This document shows, one piece after another, positions 51,441 to 60,099 of a stretch of DNA of 64,000 bases. The notes beneath the pieces are model-generated. The model ran no database searches. It was not told the DNA's origin and was given only the letters and a program-made list of their open reading frames with translations. How positions within the stretch are numbered: position 1 is the first letter of the stretch; each line of letters starts with the position of its first letter. This stretch comes from DQWO01 sp964478545 (GTDB lineage Bacteria > Desulfobacterota > Anaeroferrophillalia > Anaeroferrophillales > Anaeroferrophillaceae): the NCBI GenBank assembly GCA_964478545.1, contig CAYZIS010000008.1, positions 1 to 64,000 of the forward strand, written 5' to 3'. Made by a program: the position numbers and the translations under genes.

Positions 51441-51566
51441 AGTCACGAGACCGATGGCACAGTAAAAGCTTCATATTCGAGGCATGCAAAACCTAAGTCA
51501 TGAGGCGTACTTACAGTACGTTGTAATGACGAAGGTTGCAGCATAACGACAAAGATGGTGTTTTTA
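51441..51566. repeat. dispersed repeat, GCATGCAAAACCT family, copy 2 (uninterrupted)
   Basis: Contains AAAGTCACGAGACCGATGGC, CAGTAAAAGCTTCATATTCG, GCATGCAAAACCTAAGTCAT, the hairpin CGTACTTACAGTACG, TTGTAATGACGAAGG and AAGATGGTG, ending next to the proB stop codon. It is the empty-site version of the copy split by MITE-like element B. Both copies end exactly at a gene's 3' end (nadD and proB). Confidence 0.8.
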
Positions 51567-52727
51567 CTAAGCCATCACCACCAGGTTATCCCGATGGATG
51601 ACTTCATCCACCGAATGATAACCCAGGGCCGCTTTAATCTCCCAGGAATGGCAGCCCCTGATCTTATTCACCTCTTCAATGGCGTAGTTAGAAAGCCCAC
51701 GGGCGATCTCTTTACCCTCTTCATCGTGGCAAGAAACCGGGTCGCCAACCCCAAAGCTACCCTCGGTTTGAAGGATGCCGGAAGGCAAAAGACTTTTACC
51801 ACCTTTGACAATAGCACCTGCCGCCCCCTGATCAAGAACCAGGATCCCCCGGGGCTTGACCCCATAGGCCAACCAGTGTTTACGACAGGTCAGGCGATTT
51901 TCCCGGGGCAGAAACAGGGTTCCTTCCTCTTCACCGGCCAGAACCCGACCCACAATCCCGGAACGTGTGCCATTGGCGATAATCGTCGGAATCCCGTAAG
52001 CCACGGCCTTTTTCACCCCCTGAAGTTTACCGACCATCCCCCCACTGCCCAGGAAGCTACCGGTTAAACCAGCCAGGGATTCAATCTTACTGTCTACTTC
52101 GCGGACCAGGGACAAAAACTCCGCCTGGGGATTCACTTTCGGATCTTCAGCATAAAATCCGTCAATATCGGTAAGCATGATCAGCAGATCAACCTCAACC
52201 ATAGAGGTCAACAGAGCTGCCAGGTTATCATTATCGCCAAATTTAATTTCCCTGACCACTACCGTATCATTCTCGTTCACTATCGGAATCACGCCCTGCT
52301 GCAACAGGGTGGCGATGGTATTTCGGGCATTCAGATAGCGCCGGCGATTATAGATATCGTCACCAGTCAGCAGGACTTGTGCCACCAGCTGCCGGTAACG
52401 GTCAAAAGCCCGTTCATACTGCCACATGAGACGTACCTGGCCAACCGCGGCACAGGCCTGTTTCTCCGGAATAGTGGCCGGGGGCTGCTGGTAACCCAGC
52501 ACGCCACGGCCAGCAGCCACCGCACCGGAAGTAACAATAACAAATCGATATCCCCGGTCTATCAACTGGGAAATCTCAGCCGCAAAGCGGGAAAAAAAAT
52601 CAACATTCAGCTTCCCATTGTCAGCAGTCAAAACAGCACTGCCCAGTTTGACCACCACCAAGCTGGTATTTTTCAACAGAGAAACGCGCATGCTGTCCCG
52701 GGTGTCTGTCTTCCCCATCTCCCCCAT
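51567..52727 (-). CDS. proB: glutamate 5-kinase with PUA domain
   Basis: 386 residues: an amino-acid-kinase domain (VVVKLGSAVLT, VTSGAVAAGRG, NENDTVVVREIKFGDNDNLAAL, GSGGMVGKLQGVKKAVAYG) and a C-terminal PUA domain (GAAGAIVKGGKSLLPSGI...RGLSNYAIEEVNKIRG). It catalyses the first step of proline synthesis and is feedback-inhibited by proline (family knowledge). The start could be 52727 or in-frame ATGs at 52718 and 52691. It heads the proB-proA-nadD-rsfS-rlmH run. Confidence 0.96.
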   Translation of the reverse strand: MGEMGKTDTRDSMRVSLLKNTSLVVVKLGSAVLTADNGKLNVDFFSRFAAEISQLIDRGYRFVIVTSGAVAAGRGVLGYQQPPATIPEKQACAAVGQVRLMWQYERAFDRYRQLVAQVLLTGDDIYNRRRYLNARNTIATLLQQGVIPIVNENDTVVVREIKFGDNDNLAALLTSMVEVDLLIMLTDIDGFYAEDPKVNPQAEFLSLVREVDSKIESLAGLTGSFLGSGGMVGKLQGVKKAVAYGIPTIIANGTRSGIVGRVLAGEEEGTLFLPRENRLTCRKHWLAYGVKPRGILVLDQGAAGAIVKGGKSLLPSGILQTEGSFGVGDPVSCHDEEGKEIARGLSNYAIEEVNKIRGCHSWEIKAALGYHSVDEVIHRDNLVVMA

Positions 52728-52971
52728 CTGTTTTCCCTTTACACTGGTTAAATGGATGATTTCGCTATCCTATTAAGACTTCTGCATACTTTACAACCGG
52801 GATTGGTTTCCGGCACGACATAGTGAGGTACTGTAGCTTTTTCCGGTAAGCTCCACACAGTCATCAAGCATATAGGCTTCTCTTTATCGTTACTAATGCA
52901 AAAGCGCTCCCTTGTCAACGCTTTGCCGCAAGACCTGCATCAGAAAATTTTTCTTGTATTTTTCCTGGATA

Positions 52972-52989
52972 TTGTGATAACTATCACGA
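52972..52989 (+). promoter_or_regulatory. Rex operator upstream of rex
   Basis: TTGTGATAACTATCACGA is an imperfect palindrome matching the Rex consensus TTGTGAA-N4-TTCACAA. It lies 31 bases before the rex ATG, consistent with NADH-responsive autoregulation. Confidence 0.8.
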
Positions 52990-53020
52990 TGAGCTTAGAC
53001 TGAAGAGGTTTATTCATGAA

Positions 53021-53686
53021 ATGAAACAGAAAGATATCAAAATTCCGGAAGCAACGATAAAGCGTCTTTCCGCTTACATCAATTGCCTGGAAAAGCTGGA
53101 TGGCAAGGGATATCAGGTGGTTTCATCTGAACTACTGGGGAAATCCTGCCAGGTAAGTCCAGCCCAGATTCGTAAAGATTTATCCTATTTCGGTGAATTT
53201 GGTGTCCGGGGAGTCGGCTATGCCACCAAGAATCTCACGGAACAGATAAAAATAATTCTCGGGCTGGATTGCATCTGGCCCACGGTGCTGGTGGGAGTTG
53301 GCCATCTAGGCCATGCCCTGCTGAATTTCACCTTTTTCCGGGAACATGGCTACCGCATGGTTGCCGCCTTCGACAACGACTCCGGCAAAATCGGTACGGA
53401 GGTGGCGGAAGAACTCCATATCCAACCCATCGAAGAGCTGGTTGAAACCGCCAGCCGGGAGAAAGCCGCCATCGGCATCATCACCGTACCGGCTTCCAGC
53501 GCCCAGTCTGCAGCTAACTTACTGGTTGAGGCTGGAATCAGAGGCATCCTTAATTTTGCTCCTTTCAAGGTCAGGGTTCCGGACAACGTCACCCTGCGGA
53601 ATGTCTCCATTGTCAGCGAGCTGGACACTCTGGCCTACCTGCTCTCCAGCAAGAAACCACGCCGGCGGCTAAAGAAAAATAAGTAG
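53021..53686 (+). CDS. rex: redox-sensing transcriptional repressor Rex
   Basis: 221 residues: an N-terminal winged helix (IPEATIKRLSAYINCLEKL, SSELLGKSCQVSPAQIRKDLSYFGEFGVRGVGY) and a C-terminal Rossmann domain with VLVGVGHLGHALL and DNDSGKIGTEV. It represses anaerobic-respiration and fermentation genes when NAD+ is high and is released by NADH (family knowledge). A Rex-type operator overlaps its own promoter region. It converges with uvrA, the two stops being 6 bases apart. Confidence 0.96.
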   Translation: MKQKDIKIPEATIKRLSAYINCLEKLDGKGYQVVSSELLGKSCQVSPAQIRKDLSYFGEFGVRGVGYATKNLTEQIKIILGLDCIWPTVLVGVGHLGHALLNFTFFREHGYRMVAAFDNDSGKIGTEVAEELHIQPIEELVETASREKAAIGIITVPASSAQSAANLLVEAGIRGILNFAPFKVRVPDNVTLRNVSIVSELDTLAYLLSSKKPRRRLKKNK

Positions 53687-53692
53687 CATTCT

Positions 53693-56497
53693 CTATTTTT
53701 CAAGGACCTTGCGCAGATAATAACCCGTGGCAGAGGCTTCAATACCGGCAACTTCTTCCGGGGTACCGGTAGCAATAATCTCTCCCCCCTTATCGCCACC
53801 CTCCGGCCCCAAATCAATGATGTAATCAGCCACCTTAATCACGTCCAGATTATGTTCAACCACCAGCACCGTATTGCCTTCATCAACCAGCCGCTGAAGC
53901 ACCTGCAAAAGCTGGCGGACATCGTGAAAATGAAGACCAGTGGTCGGCTCATCCAAAAGGTAAAAAGTCCTGCCGGTCGCCCGCTTCCCCAGTTCCCGTG
54001 ACAACTTCACCCGCTGGGCCTCGCCACCCGACAGGGTAACCGCCGCCTGCCCCAGGGTGATATAGCCCAAGCCCACATCTTGCAGGGTCTGCAACCGGGT
54101 AATAAGCCGGGGGATGGCGGCAAAAAATTCAGCCGCCTGGTTGACGGTCATCGACAGCACTTCAGCAATATTTTTCCCTTTGTACAGTACTTCCAACGTA
54201 TCCCGATTAAAGCGACTGCCGCCGCAGGTGTCACAGGTAACAAAAACATCCGGCAGAAAATGCATTTCAACCCGCATCATCCCCTCACCCCGGCAGGCTT
54301 CACAACGGCCGCCCTTGACGTTAAAACTGAAACGTCCGGAACGGTAGCCTCGCACCCGGGCCTCGGGCAGAGCGGTGAACAGTTCCCGGATCAGAGTAAA
54401 AACCCCGGTATAGGTGGCTGGATTGGAGCGGGGCGTCCGGCCGATGGGGCTCTGATCAATATTGATCACCTTATCAAGATAATGGAGACCACTGATTTTA
54501 TCCACCGGCCCGGCCACCTTACGTGAACCATGGAGATAGTTATGAAGGATCGGATACAGAGTATCATTCACCAGGCTGCTCTTTCCAGAACCGGAAACCC
54601 CGGTGATGCAGATAAACAGACCCAGGGGAAAATCCACCGAAATGGATTTCAGGTTGTGAATCGTCAGACCCCGCAAAGACAATGCCCGTCCGGAAGCTTC
54701 CCGTCTTTTTTTCGGTACTGCAATAAACTGCCGACCGGAAAGATACTGCCCAGTAAGGGAATCCCCGGCCACAATCTCCGCCGGCGACCCTTGGGCCACC
54801 ACTTTGCCACCCAGACGGCCAGCTCCGGGGCCCATATCGATCACGTGATCAGCCCGCATGATGGTATCATGATCATGTTCAACCACAATCAGGGTATTTT
54901 GCAGATCACGCAACCGAAACAGCGAGGCCAGCAATTTTTCATTATCCCGCTGGTGCAGGCCGATACTTGGTTCATCCAACACATATAAGACCCCTGTCAA
55001 ACCGGAACCAATCTGGGTTGCCAGGCGGATCCGCTGCGACTCCCCGCCGGAAAGGGTAGCTGATTCCCGGCCCAGGGTCAGGTAGTCAAGCCCCACATCA
55101 AGGAGAAAAGACAAGCGCTGAGCAAGTTCCAAGAGCACCCGCCCGGCAATGGCCTGCTGGGTGGGGGGCAGTGACAGGCCCTGAATAAAAGACAATGCCC
55201 GGGGTAAAGGCAGGGAGGTCAGCTCATAGATATTCAGGCCGGCTATTTTCACGTGCAGACTCTGGGCTTTTAACCTGCTGCCACCACAATCCGGACAGGA
55301 GACAGGGGAAAGATAACGGCGTAACTCATCATCCCCGCCATCCTGGGCCTTGAGTTTGCGTTTCAGCGCCGGGATCACCCCTTCAAACTTGCGCTCCGGC
55401 ACCCGACCATGCCGTCCTTCGGCCAGCAGTCCGGGAATCTTTTCCCCACCGCTGCCATAAAGAACCAGCTGCTGCACCTCCTTCGGCAGGACCGCAAAAG
55501 GCTGATAAAGATCAAAACCATAATGGCGGGACAGGGGCAGAAGGACATGTTCCTGGTAAAAAGGCTGAGAACGGTGCCAAGGGGCTATGGCCCCCTCCCG
55601 CAATGAAAGACCAGGATTGGGGACCACCAACCGGGGATCAAAAAACAGCTCGCTTCCCAAGCCGGCACAGCGAGGACAGGCACCGTAGGGATTATTGAAA
55701 GAAAACAACCTTGGAGAAATTTCGGCGAAACTAATGCCACAGCGGATACAGGCCAAACGGGTGGAAAAGAAAAGACGCTGTCCATCCACCACCTGCACCG
55801 CCACCACCTCATCGGCCTTGGTCAGCGCCAGCTCAATGGAGTCGGTCAAACGGCGTTGGATAGTATCCTGCACCACCAGACGATCAACCACCAGGGCAAT
55901 GTCATGGGTTCGATAACGATCAAGCTCCGGCACCTCTTCCAATGGGTAAATCCGGCCATCCACTTCAACCCGGAGAAAACCTTCACGAATCAGATCGGCA
56001 AACAGCTGGCGATATTCCCCCTTCCGCCCCTGCACCAGGGGAGCCAGAATCAGCAGGCGGCTCCCTGTCGGCAGGCCGATCACCGCGTCAACAATCTGGG
56101 CAACCGTTTGCGAGCTGATCTCTTCCCCACACTGGTAGCAATAGGGCGTTCCCACCCGGGCATAGAGCAGCCGCAGGTAGTCATAAATCTCGGTCACTGT
56201 CCCCACGGTGGAACGGGGATTATGGGAAACCCGCTTCTGCTCGATGGCGATAGCCGGTGATAAACCGGTGATCTCGTCCACATCCGGTTTGTCCATCAAC
56301 TGCAGGAACTGGCGGGCATAGGCCGACAGCGACTCCACGTAGCGCCGCTGGCCCTCGGCATAGATGGTATCAAAAGCCAGGGAGGATTTGCCGGAACCGC
56401 TCAATCCGGTGACCACCACCAGCTGGTGGCGGGGAATCTCCAGATCAATATTCTGCAGATTATGTTCCCGGGCACCTTTAATAATAATACTATTCAT
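53693..56497 (-). CDS. uvrA: excinuclease ABC subunit A
   Basis: 934-residue damage-recognition ATPase of nucleotide excision repair. It has two ABC modules: Walker A GLSGSGKSS (32-40) and GVSGSGKSS, signatures LSGGESQRIRLA and LSGGEAQRVKLS, and Walker B VLDEPSIGL and LLDEPTTGL. Zinc clusters are CIRCG...CPRC and CEACRGEG...CDTCGGSRF. The length is standard and no insertion is seen. It is a single-gene unit convergent with rex; a repeat-rich 650-base spacer lies upstream. Confidence 0.98.
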   Translation of the reverse strand: MNSIIIKGAREHNLQNIDLEIPRHQLVVVTGLSGSGKSSLAFDTIYAEGQRRYVESLSAYARQFLQLMDKPDVDEITGLSPAIAIEQKRVSHNPRSTVGTVTEIYDYLRLLYARVGTPYCYQCGEEISSQTVAQIVDAVIGLPTGSRLLILAPLVQGRKGEYRQLFADLIREGFLRVEVDGRIYPLEEVPELDRYRTHDIALVVDRLVVQDTIQRRLTDSIELALTKADEVVAVQVVDGQRLFFSTRLACIRCGISFAEISPRLFSFNNPYGACPRCAGLGSELFFDPRLVVPNPGLSLREGAIAPWHRSQPFYQEHVLLPLSRHYGFDLYQPFAVLPKEVQQLVLYGSGGEKIPGLLAEGRHGRVPERKFEGVIPALKRKLKAQDGGDDELRRYLSPVSCPDCGGSRLKAQSLHVKIAGLNIYELTSLPLPRALSFIQGLSLPPTQQAIAGRVLLELAQRLSFLLDVGLDYLTLGRESATLSGGESQRIRLATQIGSGLTGVLYVLDEPSIGLHQRDNEKLLASLFRLRDLQNTLIVVEHDHDTIMRADHVIDMGPGAGRLGGKVVAQGSPAEIVAGDSLTGQYLSGRQFIAVPKKRREASGRALSLRGLTIHNLKSISVDFPLGLFICITGVSGSGKSSLVNDTLYPILHNYLHGSRKVAGPVDKISGLHYLDKVINIDQSPIGRTPRSNPATYTGVFTLIRELFTALPEARVRGYRSGRFSFNVKGGRCEACRGEGMMRVEMHFLPDVFVTCDTCGGSRFNRDTLEVLYKGKNIAEVLSMTVNQAAEFFAAIPRLITRLQTLQDVGLGYITLGQAAVTLSGGEAQRVKLSRELGKRATGRTFYLLDEPTTGLHFHDVRQLLQVLQRLVDEGNTVLVVEHNLDVIKVADYIIDLGPEGGDKGGEIIATGTPEEVAGIEASATGYYLRKVLEK

Positions 56498-56534
56498 AAT
56501 ACCTCAGTAATTTACCTTGCTGTTTTATAATAGC

Positions 56535-56619
56535 CTCAACTTTCTGACTTGTGTTACCAGAATACATTAATCAGGATGTTCGGGCTTGGCTCATAGCCGT
56601 ATCTGCCGACAGGCAGGGC
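56535..56619. repeat. dispersed repeat, GTTACCAGAATACA family, copy 2
   Basis: Matches 20481-20565 in order and orientation (TCAACTTTCTGACTTGTG, TTACCAGAATACAT, TTCGGGCTTGGCTCATAGCC, CTGCCGACAGGCAGG). AACTCAGAAAGTTGA nearby (56630-56645) is the inverse of its start, closing a large hairpin. Confidence 0.75.
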
Positions 56620-56858
56620 TGTTTTTTCATAACTCAGAAAGTTGAGCAATAGCGAAAAGGGACTGGAGTTTACCCTTTTTCACGCAAAGAGTCAAAACGA
56701 ATAGTGATCAGGGACGTCCCTAAACCGGTGAAGCCGGAACCAAGAAGGTTTAAGTCATACCTAAGGCTGTCTTGAAAAATTAGAATTTTTGTTTGAGTAC
56801 AAGGCAGGCGAACATTATAACCGCAGAAATATATGTCATATTTTGAGGATTATAATTT

Positions 56859-56904
56859 GAGCCTAACGCAGTAATCGAGCAAAAAGGCCATTTTTCAAGG
56901 TAGC
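56859..56904. repeat. dispersed repeat, GCAAAAAGGCC family, copy 2
   Basis: GCCTAACGCAGTAATCGAGC followed by AAAAAGGCCATTTTTCAAGG and TAGCC; the inverse is at 28274-28321. Confidence 0.75.
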
Positions 56905-56995
56905 CGAAAGTTTTGCTGATCTTTGGAACCTTGTTAATTAGTTGACTCCACTTCCTGACTTACGTTAAAAGAATGATAATACATCAGTAAAGCAA

Positions 56996-57072
56996 TGACA
57001 GAGACACCACGAAGCACGATGAACACGAAGTTTTAAAAAAAATTTGCTTTTCTTCGTGCCTTTCGTGTCCTG
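56996..57072. repeat. CACGAAG repeat, inverted copy 1 flanking mnmG
   Basis: TGACAGAGACACCACGAAGC, AACACGAAGTTTTAAA, TTCTTCGTGCCTTTCGTGTCC: the reverse complement matches 59231-59316. It also folds on itself (CACGAAG/CTTCGTG). Confidence 0.78.
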
Positions 57073-57155
57073 GTTAGATAACTTTTCTGACCTTTTTGCT
57101 TTCAGCTTCTTATGTTCCCGGCAATGCCGGGTATATATCTCCCGGATATTTTTTC

Positions 57156-59042
57156 ATGCATGATCTGATTGTCATCGGTGCCGGACATGCCGGCTGTGAA
57201 GCCGCCCTGGCAGCCGCCAGGATGGGACTTTCGGTGCTGGTTTTCACCATCAACGCCGATACCATCGCCCAGATGTCCTGCAACCCGGCCATCGGCGGCC
57301 TGGCCAAGGGCCACCTGGTCAAGGAAATTGACGCCTTGGGCGGGGCCATGGGCCTCATCGCCGACCAGTGCGGCATCCAGTTTCACACCCTGAACACCTC
57401 GAAGGGGCCAGCAGTACAGGGCACCCGGATCCAGTGCGACAAGCTCCTCTACCATCGAAAGATGAAACACTTCCTCGAGCAGCAGCCCGGCATCGAAATC
57501 CGCCAGGCAATGATCAACCGACTGTTGGTGAACAATAAAAGAGTAGTCGGCGTAGAGGATGAAACCGGCTTTCAGTATCGCTGCCGGGTGGTGGTCATCA
57601 CCACCGGAACTTTCTTAAACGGTCTGATCCATATCGGCACCTTCCAGCAGGCTGCCGGCCGCACCGGGGAGTTTGCCTCCCTGGCCCTGCCCGAAAACCT
57701 GCGGAAACTGGGGTTTCAGCTGGGCCGGATGAAAACCGGCACCCCACCCCGGATGCTGCGACGCTCCATTGATTTCAGCCGTCTGGAACGACAGGACGGG
57801 GATCCCAATCCCAGGCCTTTCTCAGCCTTGAGCGGCAGCATTGACCAAGCGCAGCTGCCCTGCTTCATCACCAGGACCACCACAGAAACCCACAAGATCC
57901 TGGCCGATCACATTGACCAGTCACCGCTCTACAACGGCACTATTGAAGGGATCAGCGCCCGTTACTGTCCGTCCCTGGAAGACAAGATCATGAAGTTTCC
58001 TCACCACGACAGTCACCAGGTCACCCTGGAGCCTGAAGGTTGGGAAACCGAAGAAATCTACGTCAAAGGCCTGGGGAACTGCCTGCCGGTGGAAATCCAG
58101 CACGAAATGTTCCAGACGGTTCCGGGCCTGGAGGAAGCGGTGGTCATCCGACCGGCCTATGCCATCGAATATGACTTTATTCACCCGACCCAACTGCACA
58201 ACACCCTGGAAACCAAGAAGATCAAAGGACTGTTTTTAGCCGGCCAGATCAACGGCACCTCCGGCTACGAGGAGGCCGCCGGCCAGGGCATCTGGGCCGG
58301 AATCAACGCCGCCTGCCAGGTTCAAAAACGTCCCCCCTTTCTTCCAGACCGTTCCGAAGCCTACCTGGCGGTGATGGTGGATGATCTGATCACCAAGGGC
58401 ACCAATGAGCCCTACCGGATTTTCACCTCCCGGGCCGAATACCGCCTGCTCCTGCGCGAAGACAACGCCGATCTGCGACTGACTGAAAAAGCCTATGATC
58501 TGGGATTGGTGGATGAGCAGCGGCGGGAAAGAGCGCGGGAAAAAAGCTTCAAAACCAACGAAGGGAAGAAACAGCTGCACCGGATCAGGATCACCCCAAA
58601 GCAGCTGAATAAAGCCTTGAGCGATGCCGGATCATCACCGTTGAAGGAGCCTGTTCCGGCTGATGAATTATTAAAAAGACCGGAGGTTGACCTGGCCACC
58701 CTGGCAGCCCATTCCTCCGAAACCGCAGATCTCACCGAAGAGCTTGGAGCAGAAGTAACCCGGCAGCTGGAGATTCAGCTCAAATACCAGGGCTATATCA
58801 ACCGCCAGCTGGCCGAGGTGGAAAAATTCAAATCCCTGGAAAAAAGGAAAATCCCGGCTGATTTTGACTACCACAGCGTTTCCGGCCTCACCAACGAACT
58901 GATCCAAACCCTGGACAACATCCGCCCAGCCTCCCTGGGCCAGGCCTCCCGCCTGCCGGGCATCACCCCGGCAGCTATCTCCGTCCTGATGATTTATCTG
59001 AAAAAATCCCGAAATACTTCATCCGAGCAGTTAAAACAATAA
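57156..59042 (+). CDS. mnmG: tRNA uridine-5-carboxymethylaminomethyl modification enzyme
   Basis: 628-residue FAD protein that with MnmE modifies the wobble uridine of several tRNAs. The N-terminus HDLIVIGAGHAGCEAALAAARMG binds FAD; diagnostic blocks are CNPAIGGLAKGHLVKEIDALGG, GRTGEFAS, LGRMKTGTPPRM, GQINGTSGYEEAAGQG and YRIFTSRAEYRLLLREDNAD, and the C-terminal MnmE/tRNA-binding helices end in GITPAAISVLMIYLKK. I placed the start at 57156 because the family begins with this Met; a frame from 57096 adds 20 unrelated residues. The gene is framed by inverted CACGAAG repeats. Confidence 0.96.
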   Translation: MHDLIVIGAGHAGCEAALAAARMGLSVLVFTINADTIAQMSCNPAIGGLAKGHLVKEIDALGGAMGLIADQCGIQFHTLNTSKGPAVQGTRIQCDKLLYHRKMKHFLEQQPGIEIRQAMINRLLVNNKRVVGVEDETGFQYRCRVVVITTGTFLNGLIHIGTFQQAAGRTGEFASLALPENLRKLGFQLGRMKTGTPPRMLRRSIDFSRLERQDGDPNPRPFSALSGSIDQAQLPCFITRTTTETHKILADHIDQSPLYNGTIEGISARYCPSLEDKIMKFPHHDSHQVTLEPEGWETEEIYVKGLGNCLPVEIQHEMFQTVPGLEEAVVIRPAYAIEYDFIHPTQLHNTLETKKIKGLFLAGQINGTSGYEEAAGQGIWAGINAACQVQKRPPFLPDRSEAYLAVMVDDLITKGTNEPYRIFTSRAEYRLLLREDNADLRLTEKAYDLGLVDEQRRERAREKSFKTNEGKKQLHRIRITPKQLNKALSDAGSSPLKEPVPADELLKRPEVDLATLAAHSSETADLTEELGAEVTRQLEIQLKYQGYINRQLAEVEKFKSLEKRKIPADFDYHSVSGLTNELIQTLDNIRPASLGQASRLPGITPAAISVLMIYLKKSRNTSSEQLKQ

Positions 59043-59079
59043 CGTCCCCCTTTGGTCCTTGAAAAGTGTTATTACCATG

Positions 59080-59205
59080 AAGAGCATGAAGAACATGAAG
59101 TTTAAATCTTCATGACCTTAATGTCCTTCATGGTTGCATTCTTTTTTTGAGCTTTTTGAGTAAAACTTTTTTGGCAAGTGATTCAACTTTCTGAGTTACA
59201 CTGCC
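59080..59205. repeat. dispersed repeat, CATGAAG family, copy 2 (inverted)
   Basis: The reverse complement matches 32116-32240, with the same internal CTTCATG/CATGAAG hairpin. Confidence 0.75.
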
Positions 59206-59230
59206 AGAATACATTACCAGGAAATTATGT

Positions 59231-59316
59231 TACCACGAAGGACACGAAAGGCACGAAGAAAAGCAGATTCCTTTAAAACTTCGTGTTCTTCGTGCTCTTC
59301 GTGGTGTCTCTGTCAT
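59231..59316. repeat. CACGAAG repeat, inverted copy 2 flanking mnmG
   Basis: TACCACGAAGGACACGAAAG, GCACGAAGAAAAGCAG, ACTTCGTGTTCTTCGTG, TTCGTGGTGTCTCTGTCA: the inverse of 56996-57072, with its own strong foldback. Confidence 0.78.
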
Positions 59317-59360
59317 TAGTTTTACTCTTGAATAAGCGTCCAATCCATTCCGATTTACAT

Positions 59361-59392
59361 AAAAAAAGCCGCTCAAACGAGCGGCTTTTTTT
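59361..59392. terminator. intrinsic terminator after the PEP-CTERM gene
   Basis: GCCGCTC and GAGCGGC form a perfect 7-bp stem with an AAAC loop, flanked by seven A and seven T, so it works in both directions. It is 24 bases after the PEP-CTERM stop on the minus strand. Confidence 0.9.
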
Positions 59393-59415
59393 ACGAACAT
59401 GAAGCAATAAGGAGT

Positions 59416-60099
59416 TTATTTTTTAATTTTGAGTTTACGCTGGCCAACAAAAGCCAGACCTAACAAGCCGATACCCAACAGCGCCATGGTCCCGGGCTCG
59501 GGAACAGGAGCAACAGTTCCATGAATCAGATTAGCAGTGTTAGTATCAACGTTACTTCCAACCTGGAATCCCCACTTATAAACATTCTCAAGATTGTTAA
59601 CAGCTACACTCCCCATATCTGTCGAACCTTGCCAATAGTGAGCATTTGAAAAATCCAAAGCTAACGCAACAGATGAATTCTCTGGAATTTCTGTCCACGT
59701 ATTTTCATAAAAATTATCCCAAGAACCATCACCCGGGTTATAAGTCTGAACAAACATATTAACCCACATATCTCCGGTTGTAGAATAGCTAGAATTTGAA
59801 AAGCTCAATTGAATTCCATCGTATGAGCTTAAATCCAATTTGTTCACATCGTCGTAACTACCAATTGCGATTTGAGCAAAGCCATCTACATCCCAGCCCG
59901 TAAATTCAATAGTAAACTCAGGACCACTGCCATAGCTGCCATAAATTACTAATGCAGCAGAATCTGTAGGATTATCCCACAACTCCGCCATACTCAACAA
60001 ATCATTTTCCGTATAAGTATAATTTATCGCCCATGCCCCCCCGGCAGCGAGCATCACCGCCATCATTGCCATCACCAACGTTAAACCAAGTTTTTTCAT
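59416..60099 (-). CDS. PEP-CTERM sorting domain exported protein
   Basis: 227 residues: a signal peptide (LGLTLVMAMMAVMLAAGGAWA), a beta-rich middle of about 175 residues, high in Ser/Asn/Tyr/Trp, and a C-terminal sorting signal with VPEPGT, a hydrophobic helix (MALLGIGLLGLAFVG) and a basic tail (QRKLKIKK). Exosortase would process it, and such proteins accompany exopolysaccharide or biofilm matrix (family knowledge). No exosortase gene is in the window. A sigma-54-like promoter lies upstream, a strong AGGAGG region before the ATG, and a terminator after the stop, so it is a monocistronic unit. Confidence 0.92.
   Translation of the reverse strand: MKKLGLTLVMAMMAVMLAAGGAWAINYTYTENDLLSMAELWDNPTDSAALVIYGSYGSGPEFTIEFTGWDVDGFAQIAIGSYDDVNKLDLSSYDGIQLSFSNSSYSTTGDMWVNMFVQTYNPGDGSWDNFYENTWTEIPENSSVALALDFSNAHYWQGSTDMGSVAVNNLENVYKWGFQVGSNVDTNTANLIHGTVAPVPEPGTMALLGIGLLGLAFVGQRKLKIKK

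Larger units (their letters stand above)
51025..51566. other. repeat-filled spacer between proB and proA
   Basis: 542 bases with three repeat units in a row (51108-51215, 51233-51360, 51441-51566) and no gene. The proBA operon is normally tight, so this spacer has been expanded by repeat insertion. Confidence 0.65.
56498..57155. other. repeat-rich spacer between divergent uvrA and mnmG
   Basis: 658 bases with no gene. It holds copies of four dispersed repeats: the GTTACCAGAATACA family (56535-56619), the GCAAAAAGGCC family (56859-56904), a degenerate CTTCCTGACTTACGTTA scrap (56950-56990) and the CACGAAG family (56996-57072). Promoters of both genes must lie here but are not obvious. Confidence 0.6.
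59043..59415. other. repeat-rich spacer after mnmG
   Basis: 373 bases: the CATGAAG repeat (59080-59205), a degenerate GTTACCAGAATACA piece (59184-59220), the CACGAAG repeat (59231-59316) and the PEP-CTERM gene terminator (59361-59392). No gene. Confidence 0.65.
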
